This document shows, piece by piece, positions 14,901 to 26,763 of a stretch of 64,000 nucleotides of DNA (within the stretch, counting starts at the first letter, position 1; each line of letters opens with the position of its first letter). The stretch lies in NCBI GenBank assembly GCA_047967505.1, contig CM106538.1; one strand, given 5' to 3'. A program made the translations under genes and the position numbers. Source of the stretch: Dipteris shenzhenensis. Lineage: Eukaryota; Polypodiophyta; Polypodiopsida; Gleicheniales. The notes under the pieces are model-generated. The model was not told the DNA's origin and did not search any database. It worked only from the letters and a program-made list of their open reading frames with translations.

Positions 14901-17900
14901 AAATATCTAGTGTATGGTTACACATGTTCGTCGCGTAGGGATATAGCAACCTATGACTGTACATAGTACAACAGATCAAGTTACAAAAGGTACTAAGTTT
15001 AAAGCTTACCGAAAAGCCTCAAACTTAGGTCGAGGTAGAGCCTTCGTAAAAAGATCTGTCAAGTTGTCTTCAGTGGGAACATAAGATAACTCAATATCAC
15101 CTGCTGATAATCACTCTCTGACATAGCGATAGTGAACCTCAATGTGCTTTGTGTGAGCATGGAAAACTGGATTCCGTGCAATAGCCAAAGCACTCTGACT
15201 ATTAGTGAAGATGACAGTAGGAGCAGTCCAACATGCACAAAGATCTGCAAGTAGCTTTCGAAGCCAAACACACTCCACTGAAGCTGTAAAAGCCACTTTG
15301 TACTCAACTTCACAGCTAGAAGTATCAATTGTACTCTACTTCTTGCTGGACCAAGAAACATAAGAAGTACCAAGCATAAAACAGTTGCCACTATGTGACA
15401 TACGAGTGTCAGAACAACCAGCCCAATCACTATCAGTAAATCCATGCATGACAAGTGAAGTATCATCCCCATAAAGAAGGCCTAAATGCTGAGTGCCTTT
15501 AAGATATCTGAAAACATGCTTCACGGCATGCCAATGGTGCATAGATGGACTGTGCATATATCTCCTCAACTGTGAGACAACATACTGTAGATCAGGTCTT
15601 GTATGGCATAGGTAAATCAGACAACCAACTACCTACTGATAGAGAGTGACATCACATGTACCGCTACCACCCTCAAAAGAGAAGTGAAAACCAGTCTCTA
15701 ATGGTGTGGATACTTGCTTGCAATCCTCAAACTGAAAACGCTGCAAAAGCTGTCCAATGTACTTGGATTGTGACATCAAAATGCCCCCCTCACGGCTAGC
15801 AAATTGGATGCCCAGATAGTAGTGCACAAGACCAAGATCAGACATGGCAAATATCTTCTGCAAATCTGCAGTGAAGGTGAATGGGGAAGTGAGAGAAAGC
15901 CACGGAAGGCAGGGGGAGATAGAGAAGGAATAGGGGAGGGAAGTAGAGAGAACAAGACTGGAAGTACACAAGTGATGAAGGAAGCAAGGAGAAGTGGATT
16001 AGACGTCAAATCAATAGGCCCTTACAATCCTTTTGGGTTGACTTATATAGTCCCCCACAGTTTCCACATTTCCCCTACTATTCTCCCATCTATTTCCCCC
16101 TTAAAATCCATCTTTTTCCCACCTTCATTACAAAATCGAGCTTAAAATCTACAATTTACTGAGCATGTGTCCTAGTCACAAGCATGTCATCCACATAAAG
16201 AACTAAAATCAGCAAATATGTCCCACGCTTGCGGATGTAAAGGGTATCCTCTGTAGGGCTGTTCTGAAAGCCAAGAGTGAGCAAATGAGTATGAGTATGA
16301 GCAAGCCGGAGGTGCCTCCTTCAAGCCATAGAGGGATTTTTTAAAGCGGCATACCTTGCTTTTAGTACCTTGAATCTCAAAGCCAGGAGGTTGGGAAACA
16401 TAGAATTCTTCATGCAAATACCCATGAAGGAAATCTGTCTTGATATCAAGCTGGTGTGCCTCCCAATGAAAGTGGGTAGCAAAGGCAATAACAATGCGAA
16501 TGGTAGTGATCCTGAAAGTGGGAGCAAAAGTCAATGCCATGCTGCTGAGCATAGCGCTTAGCAACAAGATGGGCTTTGTAACGGTCCACTGAACCATCGG
16601 CTTTCCGTTTGATCTTGTAAGCCCACTTAGTTCCAATGGCATTCGTGCCATGAGGCAAATCACACAACTCCCAAGTGTCCTTCTGATGGATAGAATCCGA
16701 TTCAGCTTGCATGGCCTTCATCCAACAATCATTCTCAAAGGCATCTTGATGACATAAGGCCTCTTCATTGCATGCTGTAGCAACCAAAGCATAAGCAACA
16801 AAACTAGCATGCTCTTTCCGGAGAGCTGCTCTCATACGGGCTGGCAGTGGAGTGTCTTATTTGCTGTCTTTTAATGTGTCAAGGAGCCAACGGGGTATCT
16901 TTTTGGGCTCCTGAATTTCTGCTCTTTCCTCGTCAAGAGCCCTGTGCAAATGATCCTGATCAATGATAGGCATATCAGACTGAATTTCTAGCTGCACATG
17001 TGGTTGCAAATGACCAACAAATGGAGGAGGGACAACCTCATATGGAACATCATCCCGAGCATCGGATGGAAACAAAGGCATCAAGCTGTCAAATATGTCT
17101 AGGGCATCAACAACGGGGTGTTTTTGACAGTCCAGCAAAGGCATAGTCGAAGATTCATCAAACACAACATCCCGACTGACAAAACACTTGTCCGTGCGGG
17201 GTGATATGGCTTATAGCCCCTGCTCTTTGAACTATACCTTAAAAAAATGCATTTAACAGGTTTATCATCCAACTTAGTGCGTTTTTGTGAAGGCACATGG
17301 GCATAAGCTAGGCATCCAAAAGTCCTCATGTGGGAAATGCGAGGCTTACGACCTGTCCAAGCCTCATAAGGTGTGATAGTCTGCAATGCCTTTGTAGGAC
17401 ATGTATTCAAGATGCAATTTGCACACATGACCGCATCCAACCGCAACTTATTAGGAAAATGCTTCCCTTTCAACATGCATCTGGCCATTTCCATCACCAT
17501 TTCCATCACTGATCTATTCTTCCACTCAGCCACGGGATTCTATTGAGGAATATAAGGCACAGTGCATCAATGATTGATGCCATGGGAGGCCAAAAAAACA
17601 GCAAACTCCTTCGACATGTATTCACCCCCCTTGTCTGTATTAATGTAAGCAATGTGCAGCCCACCCTCATTCTCAGCCAAGGCAATAAAGTGCTTGAATC
17701 ATGAAGAAACATCAGATTTGGATTTCGATGGGAAAATTCAAGTGTGCCTAGAACCCCCCAAGTGCTGCAACCCTCATGGGTCCACAAACATTACTATGAA
17801 CCAGATAAAGCTTGCGTAAAGCACCAACTCTCCCATCCTTGGGAAACGCAGCACGGAGCATCTTACCAAGCAAGCATGGTTCACTAACATGTTTGGTAGG

Positions 17901-20900
17901 CATATGCATTTTGGGAAGATCCACAACCATATCTTCCTTATATAACTTCACCAAGGCTCCAAAATTGAAGTGTCCAAACCTCTCATGCCACAAATGAGTA
18001 TCTGCCATGATAGAATCAATAGCAAAGGCATGTGCATCGGCAAGTGCAGCATCATCATCCGAACATCTGTCATAAGCATCAAGTCTATAAAGACCTCTTG
18101 ACAATGTGCTAGTCAAAACCATGGTAAAGGCATGTGTAGCATCATACACTGCACACCTAACACCATCAAAAAGAACCTGAAAGCCACATGTAGCAATGGC
18201 TAAAATAGAAATGAGGTTCTTACGAATGCCTGGAACATAAAGCACATGCTCTAGAGTGACAATACCACCAGAGACATAAGTAAGAGCAGCTTGCCCAATA
18301 CCTTTCACGGTATATGATGCATTATTGGCACATGTAGCACTTCCCCCCTTAGATGTAAGCTCCAATGAGCTGAATAACTTCATGTAGGAAGTGATGTGCT
18401 TGCTAGCACCACTATCAAAGAACCAAGCATCACGAACATCTGAAATAGCATCATGAACATCAAGATTACACTGACATGTAACCAAGAAAGCCCAATGCTG
18501 GTCTTGTGCGAAATTAGCGGACTCATGTCGATCTTCTGCACTAGAAGAACCAGATACTACAAGACCAGACTCTTTCTTTTTCTTTTCAAATGCTATGCAC
18601 TTCCTGCATTCAAAAATATCATGCCCACGTTTCCTACAATAATTACATCTCTTCTTCTTTTTGTTGTCCCCTAATGAAGAGGCACCATGTGAATGATCAG
18701 AATGGGAATGAGAGGATTTTCCAGCTGAAACCTTCCCTTTACCTTTTTGTTTGTGATGGGCAGCAAATGCTTGATCACTAGCCATAGTAGCATTGTGATT
18801 CACACAACTTTGCTCCTCCTGAAGAAGAAGAGCAACAAGCTGGTCAAATGAGAAATGATTGGCATCACCCCTTGCAACCAACCTCAAAAGCCTTGATATG
18901 AATCAAGCAACCCATCAAGAGTATTAGAAACCAGCTGAGAATCAGGGATAATCTCACAATGTTGGCCAAGTGCTCTTTCAAATCCTTCACATTAGTGAGA
19001 AAGGCATCCATGTTACCACCCTCATCAAGCTTTAAATATTTCAACTGCCTGCGAAGATAGGCAACCCTCGCCTCATTCCGCACCTGATACAAAGATGCAA
19101 GCTGATCCCATGCTTGCTTAGCTGTCTTGCAAGACCGAATATGAGGGATAATAACCCGTTTCACTGAAAGAGCAATCAAGGCATGTGCTATGGCATCACA
19201 ACCATCCCACTGAATTTGCTCCTGTGAAGGAGGCAAAGCACCTGGAGCAGGAGGTGTAGATGTCCTAGCAGTAGCATTAGAACCATCACTTGAAAACCCA
19301 TCACCTGAAAAAGCAGAAGCTGTAGGTGTAGCACCAGTAACAGTGCGTGTAGGCCTAGCCTCAGAACCTGAAACAATATGCCATAGATTCTTGGCAACCA
19401 AAACATGTCCCATCATGTATGACCACATGGGATAATTGGTGCCATCAAGCTTATCATCAGCCCCAATCATTCCAAACAGATCATCCTTGTGGCTAGCCAT
19501 TGATGCAAAAGGAGTGCAAATGATAGCACTATTGACAAAGGGAATGCAAATGACTGCACAAACCTCAAGGCTTTACTGCAAGATTGCAATAACCAACCCC
19601 AAAAAAACTAAAATGTTATGACCTTCAATGCACCAGAGTGCATTTACAAGGCCCAAACACGAAGGTAGATTGAGAATGCTACTCCAAAAATGCCTCAGAA
19701 GGCTCCAAAATCAAGATCCGGTGGTGGAAAAGACCTCAAACAAATGCTGGCAATCCCGTACAACCTGTAAATGCACTGCTGTCAATTCCATACAGAAGTA
19801 CAGCAGCATTAAATGCGTCAGAAGAATTGGCACAAATTCCGAGGCAGGTCCGTACAGCAGTCAATGGCCTGTCAGCAATCCGTACATGCTGTAAATGCAC
19901 CTGTCTGCAGTTCGTACTGTATTAAATGATGCCATACAGGTCTGTACTGCTGGCACGAGCCCCGATGTGGACCAAAATGCTGGGAAAAGGCTGCTGCAGA
20001 TTCCAGACAGGTCCGTACCACATGCCTTGAATGAATGCAGCAAATAATGTTGTACAGCTCTGACAGTCTGTGTACGGATGCCCGTACTGCAGTAAAATGC
20101 AGTCTGCAATGCCTTCGTACAGCAATCAATGCTCTTGTCGGAGACCGTACTGCATTTAATGGACCTGACAGCAGTAAATGAGGCCGTACACAGCAGTCAA
20201 TGAGGCTGTACACAGCGCCGTACAGTCACAGGTGCCACAGCAACAGTCCGTATAGCACTAATGGCAGCTGTCAGCATCCGTACCAACAATAAATGAAGCC
20301 TGCTGTCCGTACAGACTACAATGTATGGACGGCTGTACACCACAAGCGCAAATGCACTGAAAATGCAGAGCCAGCTGAAGAATGTTCACTTGTGGCAGAC
20401 GAAAATGCAGTAGCAGCCTGAAAGTAGAGGTTTTGGTGACAGAACTGTACAGAGCAGCATTCAATTCAATGCCCACACGTGTGACGAAAAGCTTCCGTAC
20501 AGCTTGAAAAGACTGTCAAAACAGCTCCAAAGGCGAGGACAAAGCTCGGGGAGGCTGCCAATGGCTGGAGGGTTGAACCCTAACCTGCTCTGATACCACT
20601 GTTGGGTGTGACAGGCAATGGAAACCCAGAAAAAGAGAGATAGAAAGCCAAAAACGAGCTGCTATGATCAAAATGCTGCAAGTACAAGTGTGGAGGCTCA
20701 AGGGAGAGCCAACATAACAAAACCCTAGGGCTAACTGCCCGAACTGGACTAAGTGTTCTAACTAACCTAGATGGTACATAAACTAACTGTACCAATAGTC
20801 CTAACTGACTATAACTAGGCCTACAAGGCTCATACCAAGGTATAAGTGGCATCTATGGATAGCCCATGAGATGGCGTACAATCAAATGTGGCTTTCGATT

Positions 20901-23900
20901 CTCCCTGAGACATAAGTTGGTACTAGAGTTTCTAAGATTGCTTAACCCCTCTCCATACACTCAAAATATTCTAATCTCTTATGCCCCCTACGTGATGACC
21001 TATAACTTGACATAACCTTTTTCCTCTCCATCTCACTCAATATAACTCCACTTTTTGAGCCGTCTAGACCCGCATTCTTGTCTTGACTAATCCTATTGAT
21101 AAGCGTACCAACTTGGAAAATATTGGGTACTCATGTCGGCCATGCACATATAATATAATGAGCAAGAGGAGATCACCTTGTAGCAATGTGTAGAGGTTGG
21201 CACTAGATAAGCTTGGATTGACTCTAATAGTGGATTGACTCCAATAGTGGCGATGAGCTGGTCAATCCTATTATACCAAGCTCTTGGGGCCTTTTCCAGC
21301 CCGAATAACGCCTTCTTCGACTTGCACAGCAACTGCTTGCGGACCTCATGTCCATCTGCAATAGTGGCCAACCATGATGGGCCGCTACATACAACACTAT
21401 CCGAATGGGTTTCATGTGGGCTTTAGGAGCAAAGTCCCATCGTAGTTCAGCCCCTTGACCTGAGCATACCCTTTTGCATCAACTTGTCCTTTTACTTGTC
21501 CAAAGTGCCCTCAAACTTATCACTGACCTACGCCTTCTACTTCAATGGTCGTGGAGTGAGTGTAGGCCCAAAATGGGTCATTGAGAGGAGATGTTGGAAT
21601 ATGAAGGTTCTTGCCCACTTGTGAGGCCCCAAATGATTGTGGCAAAGGAGCATGACACCTCCAAGATATTATGGAAAGAGATAGGTACCATGCGGGCAAT
21701 TGTAGAGGCTTCCAAATGGGGAGATGTGAGAGGCTCCAAGATATTCGGTAAAAAGACGAATGCCATGCAGGCAATTGTAGAGGCTTCCAAATGAGCATAA
21801 CTTTAGACTGTCTACTTGGTTGTCTACTTCTAGTCTTGTGTGCGTTTTTATGACTTGCGTGCACATGTCTGTGTGAGACACCCATGACGAGGCTAGAAAG
21901 CACACTTGGACTGAGTTCTGCAATGTCCTCCACAAAGGACTATTTGAAACAGTCCAAAAACATAGCAATCTATTATATGAGCAATCCTTCCAAAATGTTG
22001 AAAAAGAGGAAAAGAAGGAAAAACCTGCATTGACGAGCTGTAATCTTCCGCAGCCCGAAGAAGCTCTACTAGCTGAACTGCAGCATCAAGGGCGTCCGGT
22101 GCCCATGATGGGGGTGCCTCCAGAAGACCTAGAAAGAGTCGCTGAGTTGCACCAGGTGTGGCAATTGCATAGTACCTGAAATCAGGATTCCAAAACTCAA
22201 ACAAAGTTTCTACAAATAAGTTTAAAAACCCTATATCAACTGTATAAAGGAATACCATTGGTGTATACGTGTTCAGGATCACCTATGAAATAATCGGGCA
22301 TATGGCTCGAGTGGTGGTAATCCTGAAACCAAATGCTCATCCATAGCCGTTGCTGGAGGAGGAAGTAACAAGGCTGGGACAGCAGCAGCTGTGAGGTCAG
22401 CTGTTTCATACCGAGAATCTTCATCATCACATACACTAAGAATCACTGCAGCTCCATTGGCAACAGCCCATCGAGGAGTTGATGGCATCAACTGAGGTTG
22501 TTTTCCTGGTCCACGAGCACCAACTGCACAAGAACGACAATTCAAGCATCACTGACTCGATCCTCTCACAGGATAAAACTACAGCTCTGCTGCTGATATT
22601 TCAACGAGAAAAAGCTGGTAGCAAATCGCAGCCTTCTTCATCCATTCAGAAAACTGAGCTTGGGTACTTGGAATCAGGGTGATGAAACATATCTGGCACC
22701 TGTTGTTGGAGGTTTTAATTCTCCCCCTGCAGCATACTTCCCCATTACACCTCCGCACCTAAATGAACAAGAACTCAATAAGAAAGTTCCCAAACCTTTG
22801 CAAAAAAGATTCATATTTCAGCAAGCAACTTTGTAGACATGAGCATGGTAAAACTACAGCCTAAACATCACTTAAGTGGCCAATATTCCTGAGATTCAGA
22901 TACACATGACTAGAAAAGGACAGTCAACAGAAAGCATACCATCGGAAATAATCACTCCTGACGCCTAAAGGTGCAGCAAGTAAACTATCTGTTATCCATG
23001 GAGTTAACAGTCTAGTTGGAGTTTTTCTGTCATAATCACGATGAACCCCAGCTTCCTCAACTCGGCGATCTAAAGCTGCACTGCTGGAACTGGCTGCACT
23101 ATCCAGGATCGTACTGGACCTCGAGCCAGCAGGAGCGTTATCAGCTTTGTAAATTGGCCGATTGTAGTGAGTTAAGACTCTAAGAATTTCTCCACAAGCA
23201 AGGGCCCACTGCTCAGACAAGTCTTTCTGCAAATGCTTTATGAAACCAGGAGGACTTTCTCAAGTAAGAAAGACTTTCAAGTCTCAATCTAATGACAGCA
23301 TGTCCAAAGATTGAAAGAAGACAGGAAATTTTTTCCCAAACCAAGAAGGGGAGACATTCTGAAACTTTTCAAGTGGGCAGAAAATATAAATGGACATAAG
23401 AAGACAGACAAATTAAAGACATTTGAATTTCAGGACACAATTCACCTTGAAGACATACCTCACAAGACGGGCTGAACAAAGAGATAAATGACCGAAATGG
23501 TGGAGTATTTTTGTCATACAAGAGGGTTCCATCAATGATGCAAGACAATAACGCATGCAAAATAGCATGACCATGCTCTGGGTGGTGTAAAATAAATCTT
23601 GCTGCAATACAAGACCAATATTCTGTTATGTTATGGAAGTAAAATCTTGTAAAGGTAAGCATAGGAAGACAACACATGTTTGACAAGCAAATACACAAAA
23701 TTGATAAACTTTACCGAGGACATCATCCAGCAGACACACTTCTTCATGAGGATAATGATTGCGCACAAGCTGCAAACTCATTTTGCATGCAAAGGAAATC
23801 AGAAGTGTTCATATAGACAGCTTTTCTGAAAGATGAGGAGTAAATTACAGCAGATAAAATAAAATAAGATCAATATATGCATGTTTGCTCTTTAGCTTAT

Positions 23901-26704
23901 TCATCAAAATTACCTCGCTGATGTCATTGCCAAAGGCCTCGGAAGCGAACTGACCAAACAGTTCGACATAAGCCAATATTTCTGTCTGCAAATGCATCCA
24001 AACACGTATGAGTGATACAACCATGCAACAGTCTAATTTACATCCAACCGGAAAGAGCGGGGCGTGCGCAAGGGGAGGGGGGGGAGAGGGTGTTTCCAAA
24101 CCAATCACATGTCCTCTCTTCCACACTTGATGCTCTCTTTTTCAGTTATGCCAATATATATGTGTCAACCTCTACAACTAGAACCAGCAAGCTAGAAATA
24201 TGCCTAACAAATGGTAAAACTATCTGACAGGTCAAGTCTATGTTTTGAAACAGTGCAGTCAAAATGCATGCCCTGCTGTGTGCGGATCTTGCGATGGGGC
24301 TGTGAAGGCAAAAGGCGGGTGATCAAGGGTGTGGAAGTGATCAAATTAACTCAAGCTCGTTTTCCAGGAAAGTTGCAGGAAACAAACAGGATCTCATATA
24401 AATTTCAGAAATCATCCTCAAAAGGTCTCATCCTTTATTGAATTTTTGTATATGGGCTGCTTGTCAAGACATAGAGCTGTAAGATGATTTTGCTTATAAA
24501 ATCTTGACCATAGCTTTCCCAAAATCAATAAGCACTTAACTGCTAATGAAGAGAGGGAATGTAATATTTGATGTTCAAAATCTTTGAACGCACGATGCTT
24601 CAATTTGCATATCTCTGTTCTATCGAGTATTGTAAATGTATATATAGATTGCCTTACCATTTGTGAACCCCTTGTCTGAACATCATACTACATTGTCCAG
24701 GGTGTCCTATTCACACAGTTCAATGATGGATGGGATGCGAAGCCTTTACCTATTAGGACCCCGACTTCTTTGGTAGCAAGATGACTGCCAAGAAGCAATT
24801 TGCATATCTCTGTTCTATCGAGTATTGTAAATGTATATATAGATTGCCTTACCATTTGTGAACCCCTTGTCTGAACATCATACTACATTGTCCAGGGTGT
24901 CCTATTCACACAGTTGAATGATGGATGGGATGCGAAGCCTTTACCTATTAGGACCCCGACTTCTTTGGTAGCAAGATGACTGCCAAGAAACAATCTTCCC
25001 ATCTAGAGGTAAAAATCTGAGTTGATTTGGAATGGAGGACACTATATGCCTTCATAAGACTCGAATATATCCAATCTTACAATCAAAAAAATTTTATAGA
25101 AACAAGCGAAGGAGCAAAGGAAAGGGAGTTTGTATATCACCAAATTTATGAGTAAAAAGGAAAAAAAAAAAGGTTTTTTTTTTTTTTTTTTTGGGGGGGG
25201 TGGGGGGTTGGAGAGGATGCTTGATGCTATCTCTGCCAGTATGTATGTGAGTCTTCCTCCGGCGAGCTAGCACTTGTCCGAGAGGAGTGCACTGTGGAAG
25301 CATGCAAGAGAGAGAAAGAAAGAAAGATATATAAACATCCTCGAAAGGCCTCATGGGCCTATGGGACAAAGTACATCAAGAGAAGAAACTCATACAACCC
25401 TCTGCAGAGATAGAGGCAATGGCAACTGTATATATAGCAAAGGAGTACACCAGCAAAGCAAAAGAGAAATACTATGGAAGCGATAACACAAATTGGGCAA
25501 GGCTATAAATAGCCTACCATGTAGACCGACCCAAGGGCAGCCAACTGGCCACCCTAGGGCCAATCAGCAGACCAGGCTGGTCGGTTGACCTGACCTCTAG
25601 GTCGGTGTGACCTGACCAGGGTTAGGGCCATAAATGGCCTGCCTACCAGCCCTAGAGGCTGGGGCCAAAAAACACCCCCAACAGCCTTGAAAAAGGTGCT
25701 TTGAAAAAAGGCCTCCAATCTCAGCCTATCCTCACAAAAATAAGGGCGCGCACACACCTGAAAGCCCTCACTCACTATGAGGTGCATATAACTCCAACAC
25801 CCTCCCTCGCAGCTCATGGTGAGCATATAATCTGAATAAAGATGTCGATGACAATGCAACCATGGACTCTCCAACACTAGTATACCAGATTCACCTCGGA
25901 GAGAGCACCAAATAACTTGGATCCTCAAACAAAAATACCTCCTCGAACACAGAAATGTCCTCAAATGTGATTTCCCAAGCCAGACGCACTGAAGTCCTAG
26001 TGGGGTATAATGATATGTGGTACCCACGGCGAGCTATATCCTCCAATGAGCTCATTCGAACGCTGATACTCACCAAGTGTAGTCTCTGCGCCACCAAACA
26101 ATGAGCCTCAAACTCAACTACTCCATAGCTCAACATTGTTACCTTGCCTGCCATGATGTCAACTCATTAGGGCTAGAAGCAGCCCACATACCCTCCCACT
26201 AGCCCTCCCCAAATGTGACCCGTAGGAGGACCCAGAACTAGCGCTAGAACGCAGGGGTAGTGATGGCCATAACAGCCTTGGAACCTCCAAGCTGACAAGA
26301 GGAATCCGACTTTGAGTCCTAGTCCTTGGATTTCCATTTTTGGCCAGATGTCCTCGTTTAGCGCATTTAAAACACTTGCTTTGTTTCTTCTTGTGCTCAC
26401 TGCTCAGTTACAAGGGCTTCACCGCCACCTGAAGTAGCACCTACAGTCACACTAAAAGTAATCCTGAGCTTCTCCTGGGAGATAAGAGCAGACGAATCCT
26501 CTACAAGAAGGGAACTCAGATTAACAAAGTCTAATTTGTGTGTTGTGACCTGGCTCCTCAATGCTCATGCAACCATGTCATAATCTGGAGGGAGCTTCAC
26601 AAGGATGAGCACGCCAACTGACTCGAAGTCAAATCAACACCCATAGCCAATACAACCTAGAAATCTGATACCATGTGAGAGTGCAGTGCATTGCAGTGCG
26701 AAAG

Positions 26705-26763
<59 letters not shown>

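Larger units (their letters stand above)
14562..20885 (-). mobile_element. Full-length Ty1/copia retrotransposon with 5-bp TSD (element 2)
   Basis: The element spans 14567-20880, flanked by ATCAA at 14562-14566 and 20881-20885. The LTRs are 281 bp each and TG...CA bounded. The minus strand reads 5' LTR, PBS, a long leader, gag, zinc knuckle, protease, integrase, RT, RNase H, PPT, 3' LTR: the copia gene order with integrase before RT. The frames are broken several times and a solo LTR is nested in RT. By eye the LTRs differ at about 19 of 281 positions, so the insertion is not recent. It lies in GIGANTEA intron 8 in sense orientation. Confidence 0.95.

Noticed and set aside
25554-26027. Minus-strand frame containing FWPQP, resembling the GIGANTEA N-terminus
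   Set aside because: It falls inside an LTR; surrounding residues do not match GIGANTEA, while the exon at 31690-31776 does and has the right phase.
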